Below, piece by piece: positions 1 through 6,129 of a stretch of DNA of 7,934 bases; position 1 is the first letter of the stretch; each line of letters opens with the position of its first letter. The stretch covers positions 1 to 7,934 of the forward strand of contig JAEZFY010000085.1 of NCBI GenBank assembly GCA_023417265.1, read 5' to 3'. The translations under genes were made by a program, and so were the position numbers. Source of the stretch: Actinomycetes bacterium. GTDB lineage: Bacteria > Actinomycetota > Acidimicrobiia > Acidimicrobiales > Ilumatobacteraceae. The notes under the pieces were generated by a model. That model was not told the DNA's origin, searched no databases, and worked only from the letters and a program-made list of their open reading frames with translations.

Positions 1-528
1 GAGGGCACGTCGTTCCGCTCGCTCGTCGAGCAGGTCTACCCGGGCCTCGCCGTGGAGCACGTGCATCACGCCGGCAACAGCTCGGGCGTGGTCGACGGGG
101 CGGCCGCGATCCTGCTCGCCAGCGACGACGCGGCCCGCACCAACGGGTGGACGCCGCGGGCGCGCGTGGTGGCCACGGCCAACGTCGGCGACTCGCCGAC
201 GCTGATGCTCAACGCCCCCGTCCCGGCCGCCCGCAAGGTGCTCGCCAAGGCCGGGCTGACGCTCGACGACATCGACGTGTTCGAGGTCAACGAGGCATTC
301 GCGGTGGTGGTCGAGAAGTTCATCCGCGACCTCGGCGTCGACCGCGCCAAGATCAACCCCAACGGCGGCGCGATCGCACTGGGCCACCCGATCGGCGCCA
401 CCGGGGCGATGCTGATCGGCACGGCACTCGACGAGCTCGAGCGGATCGACGGGCGCTACGCGCTGATCACGATGTGCGCGGCCGGCGGGATGGCGCCGGC
501 GATCGTCATCGAGCGTCTGCCCGGCTGA
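1..528 (+). CDS. Thiolase (acetyl-CoA C-acyltransferase), C-terminal part, cut by window start
   Basis: This encodes the last 175 residues of a thiolase, an enzyme that condenses or cleaves acyl-CoA with CoA in fatty-acid beta-oxidation or ketoacyl-CoA metabolism in the cytoplasm. The frame is open from base 1 to the TGA at 526-528. Visible family motifs, numbered from the first visible residue, are a HAGNSSGVVDGAAA block near 21-34, NEAF at 97-100, GGAIALGHPIGATGA with the catalytic His at 129, and CAAGGMA with the second catalytic Cys at 159. The N-terminal half, including the nucleophilic Cys that carries the acyl group, lies outside the window, so the start and its control cannot be seen. 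Full thiolases are near 390 residues, so about 215 are missing. The sequence looks like FadA/acetyl-CoA acetyltransferase proteins, but substrate chain length cannot be told. The family call is firm and the exact substrate is open. Confidence 0.95.
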   Translation, partial: EGTSFRSLVEQVYPGLAVEHVHHAGNSSGVVDGAAAILLASDDAARTNGWTPRARVVATANVGDSPTLMLNAPVPAARKVLAKAGLTLDDIDVFEVNEAFAVVVEKFIRDLGVDRAKINPNGGAIALGHPIGATGAMLIGTALDELERIDGRYALITMCAAGGMAPAIVIERLPG

Positions 529-715
529 CGCCCGCCGGCGGCCACTCGCGCCACGCCGGACCACACCCGAACGGCGCCAACAGCACCAACGCCCGGACGG
601 CCTGCTCCCACCACCGGCACGGTGGGGCGAGCCGGTGGGCCAGCTCGCCGGGGCAGTCGTGCAGGTCGGCCGCCAAGGCCCGCAGCACGCCGCGTTCGTG
701 TCGGTTGAGATGCAT
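506..715 (-). CDS. Possible small protein, weakly DUF3040-like, 69 aa
   Basis: This is a tentative small gene read leftwards from ATG at 713-715 and ending inside the last 23 bases of the thiolase gene, tail to tail. The N-terminal part (MHLNRHERGVLRALAADL, then a run ending in ELAHRLA) resembles the start of actinobacterial DUF3040 proteins, which begin with a similar helix and then have membrane segments. Here only one short hydrophobic stretch (about residues 40-50, AVRALVLLAPF) follows. Support for coding: 60 of the 69 codons end in G or C, a GGGGGG purine run lies 5 nt before the ATG, and a TACGGT box preceded by TG (756-761, minus strand) could serve as promoter. Against it, the C-terminal half is Trp/Pro/Arg-rich and does not look like a family, and overlapping frames are also open. 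No function is proposed. Confidence 0.4.
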   Translation of the reverse strand: MHLNRHERGVLRALAADLHDCPGELAHRLAPPCRWWEQAVRALVLLAPFGCGPAWREWPPAGVSRADAR

Positions 716-755
716 CGAACCCCCCGATTCGGCGCCCCCGCGCCGGATCGGCCCG

Positions 756-761
756 ACCGTA
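756..761 (-). promoter_or_regulatory. Possible extended -10 box for the small minus-strand gene
   Basis: On the minus strand the bases read TGCTACGGT, which fits an extended -10 element (TGn followed by TAnnnT). Transcription would begin near 749, leaving a leader of about 34 nt that contains a GGGGGG ribosome-binding-like run before the ATG at 715. No -35 box is evident. The site lies in the 80-nt gap between the dioxygenase stop and the small gene. It is a weak call because short matches occur by chance. Confidence 0.25.
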
Positions 762-795
762 GCACCGGGTCACCCCGAGCCGCCCGTGCAGGGGG

Positions 796-1716
796 TCAGC
801 GCCGGCGGGTGGTGGTGCAGCGGCGCATCACGCGTCGTTGCGGATGATGGTCGGTGAGCGCCCGGTGGCACGTCGCGGTTTCGTCCCAGATCACGAAGTC
901 ACCGTCACGCCAGCGCCAACGCACCTGCACCTCTGGATCGTCGAGTTCGGCGTGCAACCGGTCGAGCAGACGGCCGTCGTCGCCAGCGGGGCCGACGATC
1001 CGGCGGGCGTACAGGGGCGACAGGAACAGGCTCCGCCGGGAGGTCACCGGATGCCGCGTCACCAGCGGTTGGGCGGTGCCGGGGTAGCGCGCCGCGAGAC
1101 GCGCGGCGGCATCCTGCCCGTGGTGTCGGGCGACCGATTCGAGCAGCGCTGCGTCGGGTGCGTGGATCACCTGCAGCGAGTCGCACAACGCGCGCTCCGC
1201 GGGCGCGAGTCGGTCATAGATGGCAGCCGTCGACGCCCAGATCGTGTCGCCGCCGTAGTCGGGGATCGTGACGGCCGCCAGGAAGCCGAGCCGCGGGGCG
1301 TCCGGGGACCAGCTCACGTCGGTGTGCCACGGGAACCCGGCCGGCGGGCGTTCGGGCGTGTCCTCGATCGTCGACACACCGGGACGCCGGTCGCCGCCCA
1401 CCGCCAGCTGCACCGGGGACGCGGCGATCGGGCCGAACAGGTGCGCCACCTGCTCGTGCTGGCGGGCGCTCAGGAATTGCCCGCGCAGGACCACCATGTG
1501 GTGGCGGGCGATCGTCTCGCGGAGGAGGTCGACGGTTTGCCGGCTTCTGACCGGCTGGCCGGCGAGCACGTCCCGAGCCAGGTCGAGGCCGTCGATCTCG
1601 GCGCCGATCGCCGCCGTGAGCCGGCGCACGCTCACCGTCGGGTGGGCGGCTCGGGGCGCGGCCGGGACGGGCCGCCCGTCGACCGGTGAACAGGGGGTGT
1701 CGAGCGTCGATTGCAT
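796..1716 (-). CDS. TauD/TfdA-family Fe(II)/2-oxoglutarate-dependent dioxygenase
   Basis: This encodes a 306-residue cytoplasmic non-heme iron oxygenase that should couple 2-oxoglutarate decarboxylation to hydroxylation of a small substrate. The iron ligands are visible as the HxD pair His131/Asp133 (in FPWHTDVSW) and His284 (in CHRALTDH). Arg295 and Arg299 fall 11 and 15 residues after His284, the spacing of the 2-oxoglutarate-binding and sulfonate-binding arginines in E. coli TauD. Other family marks are GGDTIW (155-160) and RHPVTSRRSLFLSP (221-234). E. coli TauD is about 283 residues, so the length is normal. The substrate could be taurine, an alkylsulfonate, a phenoxyacid or something else, and I cannot choose. 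The ATG at 1714-1716 is the only reasonable start, with the conserved part beginning near residue 28. No Shine-Dalgarno run precedes it. A weak -10-like CACGCT lies 6 nt upstream. It is divergent from the kinase gene across 118 bp. Confidence 0.93.
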   Translation of the reverse strand: MQSTLDTPCSPVDGRPVPAAPRAAHPTVSVRRLTAAIGAEIDGLDLARDVLAGQPVRSRQTVDLLRETIARHHMVVLRGQFLSARQHEQVAHLFGPIAASPVQLAVGGDRRPGVSTIEDTPERPPAGFPWHTDVSWSPDAPRLGFLAAVTIPDYGGDTIWASTAAIYDRLAPAERALCDSLQVIHAPDAALLESVARHHGQDAAARLAARYPGTAQPLVTRHPVTSRRSLFLSPLYARRIVGPAGDDGRLLDRLHAELDDPEVQVRWRWRDGDFVIWDETATCHRALTDHHPQRRVMRRCTTTRRR

Positions 1717-1781
1717 GGGGTCAGCGTGCGCTCGCGGGCGGCCTGGCGGTATCGGCCATTGAGACGGTTGGCGTGTACCGA

Positions 1782-1805
1782 GATCAGCCGATCGGCCGAT
1801 CCGCC
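1782..1805. repeat. Three tandem 8-mers GATCNGCC with 12-bp palindrome, possible operator
   Basis: The bases read GATCAGCC, GATCGGCC, GATCCGCC back to back (1782-1789, 1790-1797, 1798-1805). The perfect palindrome GATCGGCCGATC occupies 1790-1801. The array sits about 30-53 bp upstream of the expected start of transcription for the histidine kinase gene, where activators or repressors often bind, and within the spacer shared with the divergent dioxygenase gene. GATCGGCC-like words are common in this GC-rich genome, so chance is a real alternative. No regulator can be assigned, though the neighbouring NarL-type regulator is the obvious candidate. Confidence 0.35.
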
Positions 1806-1819
1806 CGACCCGGCCGGAT

Positions 1820-1830
1820 CGCTAGCGTCG
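1820..1830 (+). promoter_or_regulatory. -10 element (TAGCGT) of the histidine kinase gene, apparently leaderless
   Basis: TAGCGT at 1823-1828 fits the TAnnnT pattern of actinobacterial -10 boxes. It lies inside CGCTAGCGTCG, an 11-mer repeated exactly ahead of the P450 gene at 3686-3696. Only 6 nt separate the box from the GTG start at 1835, so transcription should begin at or next to the start codon and the mRNA would have no leader. No -35 hexamer is recognisable at the usual spacing. Confidence 0.5.
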
Positions 1831-1834
1831 ACGT

Positions 1835-3010
1835 GTGGACCTCGCCCGTTCGGCCAACTCGCTGGGCGTGCTCGTGCGGCTGCTGTTTGCCGTGATGATC
1901 ACGGCCGCCGTGTTCGTCGACCTGTGGGTGATCGGCCGCGTGTGGTTCCTCGACCGGACGCTGTTCGACGGCCCGGTGCTGGTGATCTTCGGGCTCGGCG
2001 CGGTGGGGCTCGTGTGGGCGCTCAGGCCCGACCTGATCCTGGGCTGCGCGATCGCTGCGGCGACGCTGTCGGTCATCCAGACCCGCAACGCCCCGGGGGT
2101 CGGGTTGCGGATCGGCGCGTTCACCGAGTTCGTGATGCTGCCGGTGTTCCTCGGGGCGACGTTGCTGCGACCGGAGCGGGCCCGGTGGGCGATCGCCGCC
2201 GGGCTGGCCGGCGCCGGCCTCGCCGTCGCCCTGCGCCCCGAGGACGCGCCGATCCGAGCCGCGCTCGCGCTGCCCATGCTGGCCCTGCTCGGCATCGCTT
2301 GCGTCGTCGTCACCTACCTGCGCCTCCGTGACGCCGAGCGCCGGGCGAGCATCGAGGCCGCCCGCGCCGACGAACGCGTCGAGATCGCCCGCGAGCTGCA
2401 CGACGTCGTCGGACACCACGTCACCGGCATCGTCGTGCTGGCTCAGGCAAACCGGTTCACGAGCGACGTCGCCCCCGGCTCGCCCACCGATCGCACCTTC
2501 GCCGACATCGAAACGGCCGGGATCGAGACGTTGGCCGCCCTGCGGCGCCTGATCGGGGTGCTCCGCTCGGCACCGACGACCGCCACCGGACCGACGCTCG
2601 CCGACATCGAGCGGATCGTCGCCGACCTCGCCGTCACCCACCCCCACGCCCGCCTCGTCGCCGACGCCGAGCTACGCGCCCGGTGGGTGCCCGCCGAGTT
2701 GGCGACCACGATCCAACGGCTCGTCCAGGAAGCCGCCACCAACATCCGCCGCCACGGCACGGCCGAGGGCCCGGCCGAGTTCCGGCTCACCACCGGCGAG
2801 CATGCCGTGCTGCTGACGGTCACCAACGCGTTCGAACGGCGCCCGACGCGGCCCGGCTTCGGGCTGGTCGGCATGCGCGAACGGGTCGAAGCGCTCGGCG
2901 GCACGTTCACCGCCGGCGCAGCAGACGGCGGCGGCGAGCGCTGGGTGGTGCAGGCGACGCTGCCGCTGACGCTCGGGTCGGTGCCACATGGCAGGACGGC
3001 CGGCCGATGA
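1835..3010 (+). CDS. NarL-type sensor histidine kinase, membrane-bound (HisKA_3)
   Basis: This encodes a 391-residue membrane histidine kinase expected to autophosphorylate on His189 and pass the phosphate to the regulator encoded next. About six hydrophobic segments lie in the N-terminal third (roughly 14-35, 47-63, 68-83, 97-111, 118-133 and 144-161) with no large extracytoplasmic domain, so sensing is probably within or at the membrane. The dimerisation and phosphoacceptor motif is RELHDVVGHHVTG (186-198), typical of the HisKA_3 group (DesK/NarX-like). The ATP-binding domain shows an N box with QEAATNIRRHG (298-308) and a G box GFGLVGMRERVEALGG (341-356). The GTG at 1835 is chosen because a -10 box ends 6 nt before it and the first membrane segment follows directly. 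The stop overlaps the next gene's ATG (ATGA at 3007-3010), so the two are translationally coupled. The signal sensed is unknown. Confidence 0.95.
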   Translation: MDLARSANSLGVLVRLLFAVMITAAVFVDLWVIGRVWFLDRTLFDGPVLVIFGLGAVGLVWALRPDLILGCAIAAATLSVIQTRNAPGVGLRIGAFTEFVMLPVFLGATLLRPERARWAIAAGLAGAGLAVALRPEDAPIRAALALPMLALLGIACVVVTYLRLRDAERRASIEAARADERVEIARELHDVVGHHVTGIVVLAQANRFTSDVAPGSPTDRTFADIETAGIETLAALRRLIGVLRSAPTTATGPTLADIERIVADLAVTHPHARLVADAELRARWVPAELATTIQRLVQEAATNIRRHGTAEGPAEFRLTTGEHAVLLTVTNAFERRPTRPGFGLVGMRERVEALGGTFTAGAADGGGERWVVQATLPLTLGSVPHGRTAGR

Positions 3011-3657
3011 ACGCGCCGATCACGGTGCTCGTGGCCGACGATCAGGCGATGGTGCGCGCCGGCTTCCGGATGATCATCGACAGCCAGCCCGACATGACCG
3101 TCGTCGCCGAGGCCGACAACGGTCGCACGGCGGTCGAGCTCGCCGAGCGCCTGCGCCCCGACGTGTGCCTGCTCGACATCCGGATGCCGACGCTCGACGG
3201 TTTGGCGGCGACGCGCCTGCTCGCCGGGCCCGGCATCACCCGCCCGGCCCGGGTGGTGATCGCCACCACGTTCGACTCGGACGAACACGTCGAGATCGCG
3301 CTCCGCAACGGTGCTGCCGGATTCATCCTCAAAGACGCCGGACCGCAGCTCCTACTCGAGGCGATCCGCGCGGCTGCCAACGGCGACGCCTTGATCTCCC
3401 CGTCGATCACCGTGCGCTACCTCGAGCGGATCGCCGGATCGGGGCGCCCGGTGCGCCGCGCCGAGCACCCGCTCAGCGGGCGCGAGCTCGACATTGCCCG
3501 CGCGGTCGCCCGCGGACAGAGCAACCAGGAGATCGCCACCGAGCTGTTCATCTCCCTGTCCACGGTGAAGACTCACCTCGCCAGCATCCAAACCAAGCTC
3601 GGCGTGCGCAACCGCGTCGAGATCGCGATCTGGGTGATCGATAACGATCACCGGTGA
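3007..3657 (+). CDS. NarL/FixJ-family response regulator
   Basis: This encodes a 216-residue DNA-binding response regulator, partner of the kinase just upstream. The receiver domain (about 5-122) has the acidic pair Asp11/Asp12, the phosphoacceptor Asp57 (in LLDIRMP), the switch Thr87 or Thr88 and the conserved Lys109 (in FILKDAG). The C-terminal LuxR-type helix-turn-helix runs from about 156 to 212, with LSGRELDIARAVARG, then SNQEIATELFISLSTVKTHL and LGVRNRVE. All key residues are present. The ATG at 3007-3009 overlaps the kinase stop by 4 nt, and an AGGA element lies about 10 nt upstream. A longer in-frame reading from 2683 is rejected because its extra part is Arg-rich and overlaps the kinase ATP-binding domain. 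Targets are unknown. The tandem 8-mers before the kinase gene and the downstream P450 promoter are candidates. Confidence 0.96.
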   Translation: MNAPITVLVADDQAMVRAGFRMIIDSQPDMTVVAEADNGRTAVELAERLRPDVCLLDIRMPTLDGLAATRLLAGPGITRPARVVIATTFDSDEHVEIALRNGAAGFILKDAGPQLLLEAIRAAANGDALISPSITVRYLERIAGSGRPVRRAEHPLSGRELDIARAVARGQSNQEIATELFISLSTVKTHLASIQTKLGVRNRVEIAIWVIDNDHR

Positions 3658-3683
3658 GCCCGCCGACACACCGCCCGGCGGGC
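3658..3683. terminator. 8-bp perfect hairpin between regulator and P450 genes
   Basis: GCCCGCCG at 3658-3665 and CGGCGGGC at 3676-3683 pair perfectly round a 10-nt loop. The stem starts on the base after the regulator stop codon. No T-tract follows, so it is not a classical intrinsic terminator. It could be a U-less terminator, an mRNA 3'-end stabiliser, or a DNA operator. It covers the place where the -35 box of the P450 promoter would be, ending 5 bp before the -10. Confidence 0.4.
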
Positions 3684-3685
3684 AC

Positions 3686-3696
3686 CGCTAGCGTCG
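3686..3696 (+). promoter_or_regulatory. -10 element (TAGCGT) of the P450 gene
   Basis: TAGCGT (3689-3694) lies in CGCTAGCGTCG, identical over 11 bp to the box before the kinase gene. The ATG at 3704 follows after 9 nt, predicting a leader of about 0-3 nt. This suggests the P450 gene can be transcribed apart from the two-component operon although it is only 46 nt downstream. No clear -35 box is seen. Confidence 0.5.
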
Positions 3697-3703
3697 GGCG
3701 GAC

Positions 3704-4873
3704 ATGCCTGACCGATCCGACCGCTCGGCGTGCCCCGAGTGGGATCCGACGACACCCGACGTGGTGGCCGACCAGCGCACCGCCTACGACGAGCTGCGCC
3801 GCCGGTGCCCCGTCGCCCACAGTGAGCTGCTCGGCTGGTCCGTACTTCGCCACGCCGACGCGCTCGCCGTCCTCGCCGACCACGCCACGTTCAGCAACCG
3901 GGTGTCCGCTCACGTGTCGGTGCCGAACGGCATGGACCCGCCGGAGCACACCGCCTACCGCGCCCTGATCGAGCCGTACTTCGCGCCGCAGCCGATGGCC
4001 GAGTTGGCGCCCGTGTGCGCGGCGATTGCCGGCGAGCTCGTCGCCGCCGCGCCGCGCCGACGCCCCGTCGAGGTAATGGCGGCGCTCGCCCACGAGTACG
4101 CCCTGCGCGTGCAATGCGCCTTCATGGGCTGGCCGGACGAACTGCGCGGGCCGTTACGGGCCTGGCTCGTGGAACAGCAGCGGGCGACCCTCGCCCAAGA
4201 CCGGGCGGCCCTCGCCGCCAGCGCACAGCGCTTCGACGAGGTCGTCCGGACGCTGCTCACCGAGCGCCGCGATGCCGGCCCGGCAGCCCCCGACGACCCG
4301 ACGACGCGGCTGCTCGCCGAGCGTGTCGACGGACGCCCGCTCGACGACGCCGAGATCGTCAGCATCGTGCGCAACTGGACCGTCGGCGAACTCGGCACGA
4401 TCGCTGCCAGCGTCGGGATCGTCGTCGCCTACCTCGCTCAGCACCCTGACCTCGCCGAGCGCTTGCGTGCCGACCGATCAGCGATCCCCGCCGCGATCGA
4501 CGAGATCCTGCGGATCGACGCCCCGCTGATCGCCAACCGGCGTGTCACCGCCCGCCCGACCACCCTCGCCGGCGCGGCGCTGCCGGCCGACGCTCGCGTC
4601 ACGGTGCTGTGGGCATCGGCCAACCGGGACGAGGCCGTGTTCGGCCGCGCCGATGAGTTTCGGCTCGACCGAGACCCCGCCGACAACCTCTTGTACGGCG
4701 CCGGGATCCACGTGTGTCCGGGTGCCCCGTTGGCTCGGCTCGAGTTGCAGACGGTGACCGCCGCGCTGCTCGACGAGTGGTCGTCCCTGCAATGGCTCAC
4801 CGATCCGGCGCCGGTGCGGGCCAGCTACCCGGCCGGCGGCTACCGCTCGGCGTGGATCGTCATCCCCGCGTGA
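3704..4873 (+). CDS. Cytochrome P450 (soluble bacterial type)
   Basis: This encodes a 389-residue soluble heme monooxygenase that should need separate ferredoxin and reductase partners, none of which are in the window. The heme-binding loop is YGAGIHVCPG (331-340), with the thiolate ligand Cys338 and Tyr in place of the usual Phe. The K-helix ExxR is EILR (267-270). NRDE (307-310) and DPPEHTAYR (78-86) are also typical of bacterial P450s. The I helix reads TVGELGTIAAS (226-236). The conserved Thr232 is present, but the acidic residue that normally precedes it is Gly231, with a Glu at 229 instead. The length is a little under the usual 400 or so residues, but all core motifs are present. The ATG at 3704 follows a -10 box closely and places the first conserved blocks normally. 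The substrate is unknown. The stop is 3 nt before the inverted repeat at 4877. Confidence 0.96.
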   Translation: MPDRSDRSACPEWDPTTPDVVADQRTAYDELRRRCPVAHSELLGWSVLRHADALAVLADHATFSNRVSAHVSVPNGMDPPEHTAYRALIEPYFAPQPMAELAPVCAAIAGELVAAAPRRRPVEVMAALAHEYALRVQCAFMGWPDELRGPLRAWLVEQQRATLAQDRAALAASAQRFDEVVRTLLTERRDAGPAAPDDPTTRLLAERVDGRPLDDAEIVSIVRNWTVGELGTIAASVGIVVAYLAQHPDLAERLRADRSAIPAAIDEILRIDAPLIANRRVTARPTTLAGAALPADARVTVLWASANRDEAVFGRADEFRLDRDPADNLLYGAGIHVCPGAPLARLELQTVTAALLDEWSSLQWLTDPAPVRASYPAGGYRSAWIVIPA

Positions 4874-4876
4874 CCC

Positions 4877-5088
4877 GAGGCTCCGCGGATTGGTGGATGG
4901 GTGACCGACGCGACTGCCTGGCACCGCCCGTCGGAGCGCGTGCCGATGTCGTCGAGCCGGTGCCTGGCACGGGCAGCACGCTGGTGGTTTGGTCGTGCCC
5001 GGCACCGACTCCCGCGAGCGCCGCACGGATCGCGACGGGCGGTGCCAGGCACTCGCGGGCGACCTCGACCAGCAATCCGCGCGGCCTC
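4877..5088. repeat. Long imperfect inverted repeat: two head-to-head units of a dispersed repeat family
   Basis: Two 95-nt arms (4877-4971 and 4994-5088) face each other round a 22-nt loop (4972-4993) in the gap between the convergent P450 and PaaX-like genes. The best-paired part is 4911-4933 with 5033-5055, identical at 22 of 23 positions and containing TGCCTGGCACCGCCCGTCG. The outer part shares GCGGATTG (4885-4892 and 5073-5080) and GAGGC at each tip. The inner ends, GGTGCCTGGCACG (4959-4971) and CGTGCCCGGCACC (4994-5006), pair at 12 of 13. The middle is more diverged, about half matched. There is no open frame that looks like a protein. The same unit recurs after glnS. The call is REP/BIME-like or MITE-like, since the element could fold into a large hairpin as DNA cruciform or RNA. 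No transposase gene lies nearby. Confidence 0.75.
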
Positions 5089-5123
5089 CAGGCACTCGCC
5101 GATCGAACTCGCCGAGGTGCTCG

Positions 5124-6038
5124 TCAGCCGTCGTGGAAGCGGGCGTGGGGGACGCGGGGGGTCAGATCGAGCAGGTCGGCGAGGTGTTGTTCGGCCGCTG
5201 GGGCGCAGGCGGCGTACAGGCGGGCGACGATGTCGCGGGCTTGGTCGCCGACCCAGCCGTCCGGGGTGAGCCCGGCCGGGAGCAACGGTTCGCCGAGGAT
5301 GATCCGGCGGTACGTGCCGATCAACAACATCCGCAGCTTGAGGGCCTGCTCGCCGGGCAGCTCGGCCATCGCCTCCGCGGGGTACGCCCCGAACCGCTCG
5401 ACGAACTCGGTGTAGCGCGCCGACGCCCACGTCAGATCGGTGCTGCGGCGGGCCAGTTCAGCGCCGTCGAGCACGCCCGCCGCAGCCGGGGCGAGATCGC
5501 CACGGGTGACCAGCACACACCCCAACCCCGCCGCGTCGGCGAGTGGCGCGACGTCGTCGGGAGCCACCACCGCCGAGGCGAGCACGTTCGGGGCCACCGA
5601 CCCGAAGCCCGACTCGGCCAGCGTCTGCCGAAAGCGGGCGCGCCGATCGGCAGTGGCCTCGCTGGCGTCGATCACGACGATCGTCCAGCGTCCGTCCCAC
5701 GCCGGATGGCGCGGCCCGTAGATCCGCCGGTCGGCGCGGGCGAAGCGTTCCACTGCGGCCGGGGCGACGCCGTAGAACGCGCGGCGGCCGACGGTGGTCG
5801 GGGCGAGCAGGCCGCGGTTGACGAGCCGGGTCAGCGACGTGCGGACGAGCCGGTCGTTGGCACCGAACGGGGCGAGCAGGCGGGTCAGGTCGGCCACCGA
5901 GAGGGTGATGCCGATCCCGTGCGGGGCGACGCAGTCGCCGAACGCGGTGACCAGCAGGTTGCGCGCCGAGGGCGCTCCGTCGGAGCACGTCGCCGCGGCG
6001 AGATCGGCCACTGCCGCGTCGACCCCCTTGGCGCGCAT
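5124..6038 (-). CDS. PaaX-family transcriptional regulator
   Basis: This encodes a 304-residue repressor-like protein related to PaaX, which in E. coli blocks phenylacetate degradation genes until phenylacetyl-CoA binds. The N-terminal winged-helix part (about 25-100) contains ARNLLVTAFGDCVAPHG and LLAPFGANDRLVRTSLTRLV, followed by GRRAFYG. The family block RRIYGPRHPAWDGRWTIVVI (104-123) joins it to the central domain. The C-terminal block has LKLRMLLIGTYRRIILGEP (233-251). The length matches PaaX-like proteins. ATG at 6036-6038 is supported by a TAGCAT box 9 nt upstream. No paa catabolic genes lie in the window, so the effector may be another CoA thioester and the target could be itself, the divergent glnS spacer or distant genes. 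It is convergent with the P450 gene, the stop lying 36 nt from the inverted repeat. Confidence 0.93.
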   Translation of the reverse strand: MRAKGVDAAVADLAAATCSDGAPSARNLLVTAFGDCVAPHGIGITLSVADLTRLLAPFGANDRLVRTSLTRLVNRGLLAPTTVGRRAFYGVAPAAVERFARADRRIYGPRHPAWDGRWTIVVIDASEATADRRARFRQTLAESGFGSVAPNVLASAVVAPDDVAPLADAAGLGCVLVTRGDLAPAAAGVLDGAELARRSTDLTWASARYTEFVERFGAYPAEAMAELPGEQALKLRMLLIGTYRRIILGEPLLPAGLTPDGWVGDQARDIVARLYAACAPAAEQHLADLLDLTPRVPHARFHDG

Positions 6039-6047
6039 CGTCGGGCG

Positions 6048-6053
6048 ATGCTA
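6048..6053 (-). promoter_or_regulatory. -10 element (TAGCAT) of the paaX-like gene
   Basis: The minus strand reads TAGCAT, fitting TAnnnT, with 9 nt to the ATG at 6038. This is the same spacing as for the P450 gene and predicts a leaderless or nearly leaderless transcript. No -35 box is recognisable. It shares a 99-bp divergent spacer with glnS. Confidence 0.5.
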
Positions 6054-6123
6054 CCGACGCGCGCCGCACCACGCGGCCTGGGACGCCCGGCGAACGGAGT
6101 GCCGCGGCCACCACCCCGGCCTC

Positions 6124-6129
6124 CATACT
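6124..6129 (+). promoter_or_regulatory. Probable -10 element (CATACT) of glnS
   Basis: CATACT matches TATAAT at four of six positions and is one of the few A/T-bearing hexamers in this spacer. It ends 8 nt before the ATG at 6138, so the transcript would be leaderless or close to it, consistent with the lack of any Shine-Dalgarno run. No -35 box is evident. Confidence 0.4.

Noticed and set aside
611..638. Possible hairpin CCACCGGC / GCCGGTGG downstream of the thiolase gene.
   Set aside because: The 8-bp stem has a 12-nt loop, no T-tract, and lies inside the candidate small gene. GC-rich pairings of this size are expected by chance.
838..1689. Plus-strand frame of 283 codons opposite the dioxygenase gene.
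   Set aside because: The product is Arg/Val/Gly-rich with no motif, whereas the minus strand has a complete set of dioxygenase active-site residues.
2683..3006. Longer response-regulator start at 2683.
   Set aside because: The extra 108 residues are Arg-rich and overlap the kinase ATP-binding domain. The ATG at 3007 gives a normal receiver-domain start and an ATGA overlap.
4911..5097. Five TGCCTGGCAC-like words as a CRISPR or iteron array.
   Set aside because: Spacing is irregular and the words change orientation (forward on the left, reverse on the right). They are explained as parts of one inverted repeat.
6099..6111. Near-palindrome GTGCCGCGGCCAC in the paaX-glnS spacer as a PaaX operator.
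   Set aside because: The symmetry is broken by one base, it is pure GC-rich sequence, and it does not resemble anything I can tie to PaaX binding.
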